DNA of 50,875 nucleotides from NCBI GenBank assembly GCA_007121655.1, contig SKKD01000025.1:1-50875 (forward strand), in the 5' to 3' direction. Positions within the stretch are counted from its first letter, which is position 1, and each line of letters opens with the position of its first letter. The notes below the pieces were generated by a model, which saw only the letters and a program-made list of their open reading frames with translations, was not told the origin of the DNA and ran no database searches. The stretch comes from Desulfonatronovibrio sp. (GTDB lineage Bacteria > Desulfobacterota > Desulfovibrionia > Desulfovibrionales > Desulfonatronovibrionaceae). Below are positions 27,053-38,262 of this stretch, in pieces. The position numbers were made by a program, and so were the translations under genes.

Positions 27053-29458
27053 TCAGATTTTAATGCCCAGTATGGGCCAGATTTCGTCAATATTCTCAAC
27101 CGGCTTTGCCTGGATATTCTTGCGCAGATCAGCCGGGACTTCTCCAAAGTCACGCTTGTTGGTATCCGGAAGAATCACGGTCTTGAAATCGGAACTGACC
27201 GCGGCCAGGATTTTTTCCTTTATTCCTCCCACCGGCATTATTCTGCCCCTGAGGGTGATTTCGCCGGTCATGCAGACATCGTTGGGCAAGGGCTTATCCG
27301 CCAGTGCAGATACCAGAGCAGCCACCATGGTCACTCCGGCTGAAGGTCCATCCTTTGGGGTGGCTCCGGCCGGGACATGGATATGAATGTCCCTTTTGTC
27401 CAGAAGGTCTTCATCAAGTCCAAGCTTTACAGCCCTGCTTCTGGCATAACTAAGGGCGGCCTGGGCGCTTTCCTTCATAACATCGCCCATTTGCCCGGTC
27501 AGAATGAGTTTGCCCCTGCCGGGCATAAGGCTGACCTCAACATGCAGAATTTCTCCGCCGTAAGGAGTCCATGCCAGTCCGACAGCCACACCGGCCGGAA
27601 GTTCCTTATCCCTGTCTTCATTCTGATACCTGGGTATGCCAAGCATTTTATCCAGGTTCTTTTTGCTGATTCTGAAAGGACCTTTTTTTCCCTCAGCAAC
27701 CTGTCTTGCCACCTTACGGCAGACAGAACCGATTTCCCTTTCCAGGTTTCTAAGGCCTGCTTCCCGGGTATAATTCCGGATAACTGCCTTAATGACTGAA
27801 TCGGTTATCTCTACATTCTTTTTGGAGAGGCCGTTTTCGGATATTTGTCTGGGCAAAAGGTATTTTTTGGCAATTTTCACTTTTTCCTGTTCAGTGTACC
27901 CCGGGATTCTGATGACCTCCATCCTGTCCAGCAAGGCCGAAGGAATAGTATCCAGGATATTGGCCGTACAGACAAACATGGTTTTTGAAAGATCATAGGG
28001 TACGTTGAGATAATGGTCGGTAAAAGAGAAGTTTTGTTCAGGGTCAAGGACTTCCAGCAGGGCCGAGGAGGGATCGCCTCTGAAATCAGTCCCGACCTTG
28101 TCAATCTCATCAAGCATGAACACCGGATTAATTGATCCGGCCTCTTTCATGCCCTGAATAATCCTCCCGGGCATTGAACCTATATAAGTTCGCCTGTGGC
28201 CGCGTATTTCAGCTTCATCTCTCATTCCGCCAAGGGACATGCGCACAAAGTTCCGGCTAATGGACCTTGCAATGGACTGGCCAAGGGATGTCTTTCCCAC
28301 TCCCGGAGGCCCCACGAAGCACAGGATCGGCCCTTTCATCTTGGGATTGAGTTTTCTGACGCTTAAGTATTCAAGTATCCTTTCCTTGACCTTTTCCAGG
28401 TCATAATGATCTGCATTGAGAATTTTTTCAGCTTGTTTAATGTCAAGTCTGTCCCTGGTTTTTTTCTTCCAGGGAATATCAATAAGCCACTCCAGATATG
28501 TCCTGACAACTGATGACTCAGCCGATTCAGGATGCATGTTTTCAAAACGCTGAAGCTGTTTTTCAGCTTCCTTCATGACTTTGGGCGGAAGACCGGCTTT
28601 TTGAAGTGATTCCCTGAGTTGCTCCAGGTCATCTCCGCTTTCAGAAACATCCCCCAGCTCCTTACGGATTGCTTTGAGTTGTTCGCGTAAAAAATATTCC
28701 CGCTGAGCTTTGTCCATGCCTTCCTTGGCCATGTTCTGGATTTTGGCCTGCATGGAAGCCACTTCAACTTCCTTTACAAGTTGTTCATTGACCATTTTCA
28801 GGCGCAGGAGGGGATCGTCGCATTCAAGTATTTTCTGAGCTTCAACCGGTTTCATTCTCAAGTTGGAGGCAACAAGGTCAGCCAGTCTTCCCGGATCGTC
28901 AACAGTGTTTAAAACCGCCATAATTTCCGCAGTGTCAATCCCACGCAGACCCAGAATTTTTTCGCTCTGTTCCCTGGCTGCCCTGAGCAGGGCTTCTGAT
29001 TCGGAAGTAGGCTCAGTGAACTCCTTGTCTTTGACCACTTCGATCTCAACCATATCCATGGGGGTGGTTTTGACAAATTTTTTAATTCTGGCCCTGCTTA
29101 TACCCTGCACCAGCACCTTGAGCCGGCCGTCGGGCATCTTGAGCATGCGCATGATCAGGGCTACGGTTCCTGTCTGATACAAGTCGTCAGGTCCGGGATC
29201 TTCTGTCTGTTCGTCTTTTTGAGAGCAGATGAGCAGATATCTGTTGTCATTCAGGGCGGCATCAATAGCCTGAACGCTTTTATCCCTTCCTACAAAAAGC
29301 GGAAGGATCATATAATTAAAAACCACTATATCTCTGACCGGCAAGAGAGGCATGGTAGAAGGAATATCTATTTCGCCCTCCTGGACCAGCTTTTCGTCCG
29401 GCATTTCACCCGGTTCTTTTACTTTACCGGGGGAGGGAGTTTTGTTTTCTTCATTCAT
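27053..29458 (-). CDS. lon: ATP-dependent protease La (Lon)
   Basis: LPLLPVRDIVVFNYMILPLFVGR, CFVGPPGVGKTSLGQSIARS, DEIDKVG, DGPSAGVTMVAALVSAL. Confidence 0.97.
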   Translation of the reverse strand: MNEENKTPSPGKVKEPGEMPDEKLVQEGEIDIPSTMPLLPVRDIVVFNYMILPLFVGRDKSVQAIDAALNDNRYLLICSQKDEQTEDPGPDDLYQTGTVALIMRMLKMPDGRLKVLVQGISRARIKKFVKTTPMDMVEIEVVKDKEFTEPTSESEALLRAAREQSEKILGLRGIDTAEIMAVLNTVDDPGRLADLVASNLRMKPVEAQKILECDDPLLRLKMVNEQLVKEVEVASMQAKIQNMAKEGMDKAQREYFLREQLKAIRKELGDVSESGDDLEQLRESLQKAGLPPKVMKEAEKQLQRFENMHPESAESSVVRTYLEWLIDIPWKKKTRDRLDIKQAEKILNADHYDLEKVKERILEYLSVRKLNPKMKGPILCFVGPPGVGKTSLGQSIARSISRNFVRMSLGGMRDEAEIRGHRRTYIGSMPGRIIQGMKEAGSINPVFMLDEIDKVGTDFRGDPSSALLEVLDPEQNFSFTDHYLNVPYDLSKTMFVCTANILDTIPSALLDRMEVIRIPGYTEQEKVKIAKKYLLPRQISENGLSKKNVEITDSVIKAVIRNYTREAGLRNLEREIGSVCRKVARQVAEGKKGPFRISKKNLDKMLGIPRYQNEDRDKELPAGVAVGLAWTPYGGEILHVEVSLMPGRGKLILTGQMGDVMKESAQAALSYARSRAVKLGLDEDLLDKRDIHIHVPAGATPKDGPSAGVTMVAALVSALADKPLPNDVCMTGEITLRGRIMPVGGIKEKILAAVSSDFKTVILPDTNKRDFGEVPADLRKNIQAKPVENIDEIWPILGIKI

Positions 29459-29794
29459 TTGGATACTCCTGGAGTTATTTAAAACCTGTTTGGCGTGAAT
29501 TATCAGATAATTAAACATAAACTGCGGGCTTCGAATTTGATCCAAAGCCCGCAATCTGATGTAGAATTTTAATGCTGGTGAAATACTAAGTTCTATCCAG
29601 GGATAGTCAACAAGTCAGCCGCTACAAATAATGATGTTCCATCCTGAACGCGGGTACCCAAAAGCGTGTTGTTAAAAGCTTTATCGTCATTGTCCTGACC
29701 CAGGGTATCATCCAATCCTCAATCTTTCTCCAGGACACCGAACTGGAATTGTAATAATTTTCAGTTAAAGACAGAAACTTGACCGTGAATACGC

Positions 29795-30064
29795 TTACCT
29801 GGTTTCAAATATGGAATACACTTTTTCATAATCAATGGTTTCACAGTCAATCTTTTGGACTTCACTCATGGATGTGCCCTGAATCAACCGCGTTTTATAT
29901 TCTTCCAGGAGGTCATCCGCAGCCTGAGCCAGTACTTCAACTCTGCCATCGTTTATGTTTCTGACCCATCCTTTCACCCCAAGGCTGTCCGCCTGGTCTT
30001 TGGCCCATGCACGGAAATATACACCCTGTACCTTTCCGCTTATTACACAACGCATTGATTTCAT
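29795..30064 (-). CDS. acyP: Acylphosphatase
   Basis: CVISGKVQGVYFRAWAKDQADSLGVKGWVRNINDGRVEVLAQ. Confidence 0.93.
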   Translation of the reverse strand: MKSMRCVISGKVQGVYFRAWAKDQADSLGVKGWVRNINDGRVEVLAQAADDLLEEYKTRLIQGTSMSEVQKIDCETIDYEKVYSIFETR

Positions 30065-30079
30065 CTGGTCCTCCTTTTG

Positions 30080-30763
30080 TTATAGGTATCCATATTCCTG
30101 AAAGCTGAAATGCTTTTCATCTGCAATAATAACATGATCAAGGATGCGTATACCCATCTCGACGGCTATTCTTTTAATTTTAGTGGTAAGTTCCCGGTCT
30201 TGCAGGGATGGATCCGGATCTCCTCCAGGATGATTATGCACAAGGATAATTCCGCTTGCCCTCAATTCCAGAGCCCTGGTGATGATCTCCCTGGGAAATA
30301 CCGGAGCTTGATCAACCGTGCCCTGGCTCATTTTTTCAAAACCCACAAGTCTGTTTTTATTGTCAACCAGAATTGTCCAGAACTCTTCAATATCCTTGAA
30401 TCTTAGCCTGGATCTGGCCAATGTGACTACCTTTTCAGGTGTACTGAGAACACTCTTCAGGATAAGATCGGCCTGTTCGGTTCTGGACCAGAATTCACGC
30501 CACACCTTAAGAAAGGTAATAATTCCCGGTCCTATTCCGTCAATAGTTTCAAGGTCTTTAGGTTTTGCAGCCAGTATTTCCTTGAAGTTTTTATAGCGGT
30601 GCAAAAGGGCCTTGGCCAGGGGCTTGGTGTCATTTCTTGGAAGAACGTAACCCAGAACAAGCTCCAGCAATTCGTAATCGTGCAGCTGTGTAGGATCAGC
30701 GTCAATTCTTTGTTTGAGTCTTTTCCTGTGTCCAATGTAATGGGGTGGATCTTTTTGTTTCAT
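30080..30763 (-). CDS. radC: RadC-family JAB/MPN+ protein
   Basis: DYELLELVLGYVLPRNDTKPLAK, EFWTILVDNKNRLVGFE, IILVHNHPGGDPDPSLQDRELT. Confidence 0.92.
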   Translation of the reverse strand: MKQKDPPHYIGHRKRLKQRIDADPTQLHDYELLELVLGYVLPRNDTKPLAKALLHRYKNFKEILAAKPKDLETIDGIGPGIITFLKVWREFWSRTEQADLILKSVLSTPEKVVTLARSRLRFKDIEEFWTILVDNKNRLVGFEKMSQGTVDQAPVFPREIITRALELRASGIILVHNHPGGDPDPSLQDRELTTKIKRIAVEMGIRILDHVIIADEKHFSFQEYGYL

Positions 30764-30863
30764 GACCTGTAGGTGCTAAGGGATTTCCATCAGAAAAATT
30801 TATTGGAATTGTCTTTTCATGGTAGGCGCAGGCCAAATGCAACAATTGTTTATTTAAAGCCTG

Positions 30864-31832
30864 TTAACGGGAGAATACCTTGAAAAGCTTGGCTGTAAGG
30901 TTATCCAGAGCCTGGTCGCTGCTCACCTGACCGGACTTTACGCCTGATTCAGCTTCAAGAGCCAGCTCCCATAAAAAGGATATCCTGGCTTGTCCAAGAC
31001 TCCCGGCCAGGGCAAGTTTTTGCTGCCTGACTCCGGGGTAAAGCTTAACTTTGTTATCCTGACCTGTTGCCAGATGCCAGAGTATTCTTGCCTCTCTCAA
31101 CAGAAGGCCCAGGAAAGGGAAAAGCATTTGCTCACCCCTTAGTTGTTCTTTAAAGATTTTGTTCCAGGCCGAAGCTGTATTTCTCCCGCTTTGTATGCCT
31201 TGCAAAAAAGCAAAGATATCCATGTCCAGCTGGGAATCAACCGCTCCCAGGTGTTCTTTTAAAATAGTCTTTTCCGGATGAACCAGAAGGGCAAGCTTGT
31301 CTATCTCCACATTAATGCCGTGGCTGACCAGAGGGAGCAATAAAGATAAATGCTCAATTACTCCCGGCCCCGGCTCAACTCCTTTATCCCGGAATTGCTG
31401 GACAATATATCTGCCTATATTTTTTCTGGTCAGACCCGGAAACTCCCATATCCATTTTTTCCTGCGGGCGAATTTAAAGAATTTTTGGGCGGATAATTTA
31501 CTTGAAATCCTGAGCTTTCCATATTTCCATTCTGACTCATAACAAAAAAATGGCCAGATGCTTGGCCTGAAGCCATTCAGGACAGAGGACATGCCGGGCC
31601 AGAAACTATCAGGCAGAGTTTCGCATTTTCTGAGGATTACGGCTCTGGGGGGACCTGTCATGCTGGGGAGGTTTAAGGCTTTCCAGAGATTGTCTTCCTG
31701 ATCCTGCTCGTCAAGCCAGATGGTTTTTTTTTGCCAGTTTGCCTGTCCGGAAGATTCAAGAATGCGGTTAATCTGCATTTTCAGCAGATGGGAATCCGGA
31801 CAAAAGCAAAAATAAAAACCGGGTCTGGACAT
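30864..31832 (-). CDS. holA: DNA polymerase III delta subunit-like protein (HolA)
   Basis: PDSHLLKMQINRIL...; weakly conserved HolA pattern and position between lptE and radC. Confidence 0.7.
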   Translation of the reverse strand: MSRPGFYFCFCPDSHLLKMQINRILESSGQANWQKKTIWLDEQDQEDNLWKALNLPSMTGPPRAVILRKCETLPDSFWPGMSSVLNGFRPSIWPFFCYESEWKYGKLRISSKLSAQKFFKFARRKKWIWEFPGLTRKNIGRYIVQQFRDKGVEPGPGVIEHLSLLLPLVSHGINVEIDKLALLVHPEKTILKEHLGAVDSQLDMDIFAFLQGIQSGRNTASAWNKIFKEQLRGEQMLFPFLGLLLREARILWHLATGQDNKVKLYPGVRQQKLALAGSLGQARISFLWELALEAESGVKSGQVSSDQALDNLTAKLFKVFSR

Positions 31833-31977
31833 AACAGGTCTCCGGGTAACATGCTGTACCTAGAATCAGGATATCAGACGTATCTGCCTTACCATTACAG
31901 AATAATTAACAATTATTTTTTTAAGGATCAAGGCATGAAATTCAGGTGCCCCGGACATAAAATCAATATTTTTCAAA

Positions 31978-32511
31978 CTAAAAACCTTCTCCAAGTCTGT
32001 CTGCCACTCTCGAGACTGCCTGGTCGACTGCTTCTTCTGATGCCCTTCTTTGCTCCGGACCGGGAGCTCCGGGAACGGAAACATCTTCAGCCGCCAGAAA
32101 ATACGAGTCTCTTCCGCTTATGCTGCCGGAAGACCAGATTTGTTCACCAGTGTCTGCTGAAAGAATTTTCACTTCCATGATTATGGTAACATCTGCTTTA
32201 ACGGTTTCGTCTCTTTCCCTGGTCAAACCATCTGCGGTTCTGAACTGTTGGATATCGATATGCACCACTGCCTGGGCCTGATCCTCGGAAACCCAGACTG
32301 CTCCCCCGCGCCGGGTAAACTCATCACGAAAGACTGACCTTAGATAGGGTTCAAGCCATGCTTCCTGGGTGGGGTTGTGAACAAGGGTGATATTTAAGTG
32401 TTGCTTGCCTTCCGGAAGAGCAATAGGGGAAGCCCCTACAAAATTATAACCGCAGGAAACCTGGAAGGCACTGAAAAGCAACAGAAGAAACAGGCAAATG
32501 TTTTTCATCAA
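31978..32511 (-). CDS. lptE: LPS-assembly lipoprotein LptE-like
   Basis: Lipobox (FQVSC)[45 protein letters not shown]; directly downstream of and overlapping leuS. Confidence 0.8.
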   Translation of the reverse strand: MMKNICLFLLLLFSAFQVSCGYNFVGASPIALPEGKQHLNITLVHNPTQEAWLEPYLRSVFRDEFTRRGGAVWVSEDQAQAVVHIDIQQFRTADGLTRERDETVKADVTIIMEVKILSADTGEQIWSSGSISGRDSYFLAAEDVSVPGAPGPEQRRASEEAVDQAVSRVADRLGEGF

Positions 32512-35027
32512 TCTTTTACTACGATGTTAACCAGCTTTTGAGGAATAATAATTGTTTTGATAATCTCTTTGTTCTGGATATGCTTCAGGGCCTTTTCGTC
32601 CTTCAAGGCTGATTGACCGAGTTTTTCACGAGAAATATCCGCTGGAACACTTATTTTTGACCTGAGTTTTCCATTGACCTGAATAACAACCAGCACTTCA
32701 TCTCTCTGCAGAGCCAGAGAATCGTACTGTGGCCACGAACTTTGAGACAACGGATAATCGTACCCAAGCATCGCCCAGAGCTCCTCGCAAACGTGCGGGG
32801 TGATGGGCGACAAAACAGTTAAAACCGAAGAAATGGCCGATGAAAGCACCTCTTGTCCATTGAAAGAGTCTTTAAGTTCATCTTTAGAATGATAAATCGC
32901 GTTGACCAGTTCCATGGCCCCGGCAATGGCAGTGTTGAACTGAAACTTATCAATCATGTCCCTGGTGATTTTCATGATTGTTTCATGTTCTTTTGTTCGA
33001 AGTGACTTTTCCGCATGGTTAAGGCTTAGCTGATCAAGGACCTTACAGGGACCAACCGGTTTCAGCTCAGGCAAAAGCTCCATTGTAAGCCGCCACAGGC
33101 GGTTTAAAAAGCGGGAAGCCCCTTCAATTGCCGAATCGCTCCATTCCAGGTCTTTTTCAGGTGGTGAGGCAAAAAGACAAAACAACCTTACTGTGTCAGC
33201 CCCGAATTTACTGATCATTTCATCGGGATCAACAACATTACCCTTGGATTTGGACATCTTGGCGCCGTCCTTGAGAACCATACCCTGGGTAAGCAGATTG
33301 GAAAAAGGTTCATCTATTTCCAGATAACCTATATCCCTTAAAGCCTTGACAAAAAAACGGGAATACAAAAGATGCAGGATAGCGTGCTCGATACCTCCGA
33401 TATACTGGTCAACGGGCAGCCAGTATTTAGAAGCCTTTTTGTCAAAAGGGGCATTTTCATTTCTGGGATCGGCATATCTGGCGAAATACCAGGATGATTC
33501 TACAAAGGTGTCCATGGTATCGGTTTCCCTGCGTCCCTTTCCCTTACACTGTGGGCAGGGCGTATCCAGAAAGCTTTTCAATTCGGGCAGGGGAGATTTT
33601 CCATCTTCAGGCATTATGGCATTCTGGGGAAGGATTATGGGCAGATCTTCTTCAGGTACCGGAACAGCCCCGCATTGTTCGCAATATACAATCGGTATGG
33701 GCGCACCCCAGAATCTCTGCCTGGAAATATTCCAGTCTCTTAAGCGGTAGTTGACTGTTTTTTTGCCTAAAGCTTTTTCTTCCAGAAAATCAGCTATGGC
33801 TTCTTTAAACTGTTCATTGCCCATACCATCAAATTGTCCTGAATTGACCATGGTTCCAGGGCCTGCATAGGCTTTCTCCATGTCATCCGACAATGCCCCT
33901 CCATCCTCTGGCTGCACCACAACCCTGACTGGAAGGTCATATTTGCGTGCGAACTCCAGATCTCTCTGATCATGTGCAGGAACAGCCATTACTGCACCGG
34001 TGCCGTATTCCACCAGCACAAAGTTGGCGATAAAAACAGGCATTTTTTCGCCGTTGACCGGATTGATGCAATATTTTCCGGTGAAAAAACCTTCCTTTTC
34101 CATATTATCCGCTGTTCTGTCTAACTGATCCATGCGGATGACCTTATTGATAAAGGCGGTAATCTGATTTTTATCAGGACTGTCCTGTATAAGCTCCTGC
34201 ACCAGTTCATGTTCAGGAGCCAGGCTCATGAAAGTCGCACCAAACAGCGTATCCTGCCTGGTGGTAAAAACCCTTATTTTTTTGTCCAGACCTTCCACCT
34301 GGAAGTCGATTTCCATGCCGGTACTTTTGCCGATCCAGTTTTTCTGCATGGTGATGACCCGCTCAGGCCACCCCTGGGAGAGACTGTCCAGACATTCCAG
34401 AAGCTCTTCTGCATATCTGGTAATGCGCAGAAACCACTGGGATAATTCTTTTCTTTCAACAACAGATTCACAGCGCCAGCAAACCCCTGACTCAACCTGC
34501 TCATTGGCCAGGACGGTCAGGCATTTGGGACACCAGTTCACCGGGGCCTTTTTTCTATAAACCAGCCCTTTTTCCATGAATTTTAAAAAGAAAAGCTGTT
34601 CCCACTTATAGTATCCAGGGTGACAGGTAGCCAATTCTTTGGACCAGTCATAAGAATAGCCCAGTTTTTTAAGTTCGGCTTTCATATAGGAGATATTCTG
34701 ATATGTCCATTCAGCCGGGTGGGTCTTGTTTTTTATGGCCGCGTTCTCAGCGGGAAGTCCGAAGGCGTCCCAGCCCATGGGATGAATAACGTTGAAGCCC
34801 TGCATTCGTTTCAGCCTGGCCACTACGTCTCCGATGGAGTAATTTCTGACATGCCCCATATGTATCCGTCCGGAAGGGTACGGAAACATCTCCAGGACAT
34901 AGTATTTGGGACGGTTGTCCTTGTGGGTAACAATAAAGCATTGCTCACGTTCCCATTGCTTCTGCCACTTTGGTTCTATATCCGATGGATTATATCTGTT
35001 GTTATTCACAATAAACTCCGTTTTCAA
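32508..35027 (-). CDS. leuS: Leucyl-tRNA synthetase
   Basis: [68 protein letters not shown]. Confidence 0.97.
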   Translation of the reverse strand: MKTEFIVNNNRYNPSDIEPKWQKQWEREQCFIVTHKDNRPKYYVLEMFPYPSGRIHMGHVRNYSIGDVVARLKRMQGFNVIHPMGWDAFGLPAENAAIKNKTHPAEWTYQNISYMKAELKKLGYSYDWSKELATCHPGYYKWEQLFFLKFMEKGLVYRKKAPVNWCPKCLTVLANEQVESGVCWRCESVVERKELSQWFLRITRYAEELLECLDSLSQGWPERVITMQKNWIGKSTGMEIDFQVEGLDKKIRVFTTRQDTLFGATFMSLAPEHELVQELIQDSPDKNQITAFINKVIRMDQLDRTADNMEKEGFFTGKYCINPVNGEKMPVFIANFVLVEYGTGAVMAVPAHDQRDLEFARKYDLPVRVVVQPEDGGALSDDMEKAYAGPGTMVNSGQFDGMGNEQFKEAIADFLEEKALGKKTVNYRLRDWNISRQRFWGAPIPIVYCEQCGAVPVPEEDLPIILPQNAIMPEDGKSPLPELKSFLDTPCPQCKGKGRRETDTMDTFVESSWYFARYADPRNENAPFDKKASKYWLPVDQYIGGIEHAILHLLYSRFFVKALRDIGYLEIDEPFSNLLTQGMVLKDGAKMSKSKGNVVDPDEMISKFGADTVRLFCLFASPPEKDLEWSDSAIEGASRFLNRLWRLTMELLPELKPVGPCKVLDQLSLNHAEKSLRTKEHETIMKITRDMIDKFQFNTAIAGAMELVNAIYHSKDELKDSFNGQEVLSSAISSVLTVLSPITPHVCEELWAMLGYDYPLSQSSWPQYDSLALQRDEVLVVIQVNGKLRSKISVPADISREKLGQSALKDEKALKHIQNKEIIKTIIIPQKLVNIVVKD

Positions 35028-35056
35028 TTTCTGGGACGAAACATGGAAAGCGATAA

Positions 35057-35536
35057 TTAAAAACCTTTATTCACCCCAAATTTACCATTTTTGGTATCCT
35101 TGGCAACAGAGTCCAGTATGCCGTTGACAAAGTTTCTGGAATTATCGTCTCCAAAAGCTTTTGCCAGTTCTATGGCTTCATTGATGGCCACCTTCAGAGG
35201 GATATCCGGACAGTAGAGCATTTCATAAACCGCCAGACGCATAATGGTCAGCTCAATTTTGGCTATGCGCTGAATTTTCCAGTTTTTGGAATAAGAGGCA
35301 ATGATTTCGTTTAGTTTATCAAGATTATCCCAGACCCCATGGACAATTGACCAGGCAAATGTTTCTTTACCCGGTTTGTCGGGAGATGAATCTTCACGGA
35401 ATCTTTCAAAGGTAATCTCAAGCTGCTTCGTGCCGGGCATGAAATTCAGGGCGTAAAGGACCTGAAAGGCATATGTTCTTTGTGTTCTTCTGGAGTTTTC
35501 ATTCCTGAGTCTGGGACTTGATTTCGGGTTTTCCAT
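35057..35536 (-). CDS. nusB: Transcription antitermination factor NusB
   Basis: [54 protein letters not shown]. Confidence 0.93.
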   Translation of the reverse strand: MENPKSSPRLRNENSRRTQRTYAFQVLYALNFMPGTKQLEITFERFREDSSPDKPGKETFAWSIVHGVWDNLDKLNEIIASYSKNWKIQRIAKIELTIMRLAVYEMLYCPDIPLKVAINEAIELAKAFGDDNSRNFVNGILDSVAKDTKNGKFGVNKGF

Positions 35537-35661
35537 TGGATGTGAATACAAGCTATATCCGATTAGTTAAGGTTAAGTAATGGTTCAGGCTGTTGATCCG
35601 CAGACGGCGCCGGGACCGGGTTTTGAAACAGATGCGGGCAGAAAGAAATCTTCAATTAAAG

Positions 35662-36135
35662 CTAATTAATTTGTTCTAAAACCCTGATGGTTTCGAGAAG
35701 GGCAGCTGCCGCTTCAACCCCTTTGTTTCCAGCCTTACTGCCGGCACGTTCAATTGCCTGTTCTAGAGTATCGGTGGTGAGCAGTCCAAATCCGATGGGT
35801 ACTCCTGATTCAAGGGATGTCTGGGCGATACCCTTTGTAGCTTCCGAAGCCACATAGTCAAAATGTGGCGTTGCACCTCTGATCACCGCTCCAACACAGA
35901 CTATGCCGTCATATTCTTTTTTCAGGACCAGCTTCTTGACTACCACCGGAAATTCAAATGCGCCGGGAATTTTGTAAATTGTCATGTTTTCTTTGTCCAT
36001 TCCATGACGTACAAAATAGTCAACAGCACCGCCCAGAAGTTTATCCACAATGAAGTCATTGAACCTGGAGGCAACCAGCGCGATCTTCAAATTTTTGGCG
36101 TCCAGTTTACCTTCGATTGTTTTGATGTGCAGCAT
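35662..36135 (-). CDS. ribH: 6,7-dimethyl-8-ribityllumazine synthase
   Basis: [80 protein letters not shown]. Confidence 0.96.
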   Translation of the reverse strand: MLHIKTIEGKLDAKNLKIALVASRFNDFIVDKLLGGAVDYFVRHGMDKENMTIYKIPGAFEFPVVVKKLVLKKEYDGIVCVGAVIRGATPHFDYVASEATKGIAQTSLESGVPIGFGLLTTDTLEQAIERAGSKAGNKGVEAAAALLETIRVLEQIN

Positions 36136-37374
36136 TTACACCTCCGGGTTTATTGGTTTTTTTGAGCTGTCGGTAATCTTGAGCAGATGCCCCATTTTAT
36201 CCTTTTTGGTCAGCAGGTAGCACATGTTTTCTTCACACGCCTCCACCTCAATGGGCACCCTTTCCACGACCTCCAGCTCAAATCCTTCAAGGCCGATAAT
36301 TTTTTTGGGATTGTTGGTCATCAGCCTCATTTTGTTTATCCCCAGGTTCACCAGGATCTGGGCGCCGATTCCATAATCTCGCAGATCAGGTGCAAAGCCG
36401 AGTGCTTCATTTGCTTCGACAGTATCCTTGCCCTGGTCCTGAAGTGCGTAAGCCTTGATCTTGTTGGCCAGACCAATTCCTCTTCCTTCCTGACTCATAT
36501 AGAGAACAACACCCTTGCCTTCCCTGTCCACGGTTTGCATGGCCGCCTTAAGCTGATTGCCGCAATCGCAGCGAAGCGAGCCGAAAACATCCCCGGTCAG
36601 GCACTGACTGTGCACCCGTACGAGAGTGGGCTCATCCTTTTCTATTTTTCCCTTGATCAAAGCCACATGGGTATGATTGTCGGTCTGGCTTTCAAAGGCG
36701 ACAGCCCGAAAGTTTCCGAAGCAGGTCGGCAGATTGGATTCACCGACCCGTTTAACCATGGAATCAAACCTTGCCCGGTATCTTATAAGATCTTCTATGG
36801 TGCATATCTTGATGTTATGTTCCTGGGCGAACTTTTTCAAATCGGGCATCCGGGCCATATTGCCGTCGTCACGCATAATTTCGCAAATGACAGCGCCGGG
36901 TTTAAAGCCGGCCAGACGGGCCAGATCCACGCTTCCCTCGGTTTGCCCTGCCCTTACAAGGACTCCTCCTTTTTTGGCCCGCAAGGGAAAAATATGCCCC
37001 GGGGTTGAAATATCCGCGGGAGACACATCGTCCTGTATAGCCGTCAGAATGGTGGTGGCCCGGTCATAGGCGGAAATACCGGTTGTAACTCCTTTGGACG
37101 CCTCTATTGATACAGTAAAGGCTGTGCCGAACTTGGAAGTATTCTTGGTGGCCATCATGGGGAGTCCAAGTTTGTCGACCCATTCCGGGGCCAGGGCCAG
37201 GCAAATAAGTCCGCGTCCATACTTGGCCATAAAATTTATGACTTCAGGCGTTATCTTTTCAGCGGCAATGGTCAGGTCACCTTCATTTTCCCGATCTTCA
37301 TCATCCACCAGGATAACCATTTTCCCCTGTTTTATTTCCTCAATAGCTTCTTCAATTCCACAAATGGGCATCAT
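36136..37374 (-). CDS. ribBA: Bifunctional 3,4-dihydroxy-2-butanone-4-phosphate synthase / GTP cyclohydrolase II
   Basis: VDDEDRENEGDLTIAAEKIT ... HSQCLTGDVFGSLRCDCGNQL, LYMSQEGRGIGL. Confidence 0.96.
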   Translation of the reverse strand: MMPICGIEEAIEEIKQGKMVILVDDEDRENEGDLTIAAEKITPEVINFMAKYGRGLICLALAPEWVDKLGLPMMATKNTSKFGTAFTVSIEASKGVTTGISAYDRATTILTAIQDDVSPADISTPGHIFPLRAKKGGVLVRAGQTEGSVDLARLAGFKPGAVICEIMRDDGNMARMPDLKKFAQEHNIKICTIEDLIRYRARFDSMVKRVGESNLPTCFGNFRAVAFESQTDNHTHVALIKGKIEKDEPTLVRVHSQCLTGDVFGSLRCDCGNQLKAAMQTVDREGKGVVLYMSQEGRGIGLANKIKAYALQDQGKDTVEANEALGFAPDLRDYGIGAQILVNLGINKMRLMTNNPKKIIGLEGFELEVVERVPIEVEACEENMCYLLTKKDKMGHLLKITDSSKKPINPEV

Positions 37375-37465
37375 TTATCCTCTTGTTTTTGATTCTGAGC
37401 CTTGGTTCAGGGTTAAACCCTGTTGGCTGTTATGAATAATCTCGCAAGTATTATTTTCTTAATGA

Positions 37466-38125
37466 TTAAAATCCGTGTTCCCTTAGAAAATTCCCTGTAA
37501 TCCGGCTTTCAGACTTTGGAACTTCTCCGTCTTTAATTCTTGCGCCAAGCATTTTTTCCACATACTTGCCGATAATATCCGTCTCCATATTAATCAGGCT
37601 GCCTTTAGTCCAGCCTGAGACCGTGGTTTCCTTCAGGGTTGCAGGGATAATATTTACCCTAAGAAAATCAGGACCGCAATCAATAACGGTCAGACTTATA
37701 CCATCCAGGGCCACAGAGCCCTTGTCAATGACCTGTCTTGCAAATTTTTCCGGAAACGAGACGGTATAAATTATAGATTCTCCGGTTTTTTCAACTGAGG
37801 TTATTTTCCCCTGACAATCCACGTGCCCTGAAACCAGATGGCCGCCCAGGCGATCGCTCAAACTTAAAGCTCTTTCAAGATTGAGTTTGTCGCCAAACCT
37901 GAGGTTGCCAAGATTTGTTACACCCATGGTCTGGGCGGAGGCGTACACATAAAACCTGTCCCTGTCGAAATCTTCAACAGACAGGCAGACTCCGTTTACT
38001 GCGATGCTTTCACCAAGATTCAAAGATTTAAATGCCTCGACCGGAGAAATACGCATTCTGGTTTCGGAACCTTTTTTTTCCAGTCCGGAAACAATGCCTA
38101 TTGTCTGAATAATTCCTGTAAACAT
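37466..38125 (-). CDS. ribE: Riboflavin synthase alpha subunit
   Basis: MFTGIIQTIG, GESIAVNGVCLSV, RLGGHLVSGHVD, VALDGISLTV. Confidence 0.95.
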   Translation of the reverse strand: MFTGIIQTIGIVSGLEKKGSETRMRISPVEAFKSLNLGESIAVNGVCLSVEDFDRDRFYVYASAQTMGVTNLGNLRFGDKLNLERALSLSDRLGGHLVSGHVDCQGKITSVEKTGESIIYTVSFPEKFARQVIDKGSVALDGISLTVIDCGPDFLRVNIIPATLKETTVSGWTKGSLINMETDIIGKYVEKMLGARIKDGEVPKSESRITGNFLREHGF

Positions 38126-38262
38126 AGAGTCCTGAATGTTTAGAAATTGAGTGATTTTTTTCTGCTTAATTCCGGTAGCCGTTGATTCCAATAACGATTT
38201 CTGACTATCTCCTGATAATTCTTAACCCAGTCACAGAATATATTATCATTACAATTTACAGC

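Noticed and set aside
36187-37008. 273-aa plus-strand ORF antisense to ribBA
   Set aside because: Exactly overlaps the strongly conserved ribBA coding sequence; codon-mirroring artefact.
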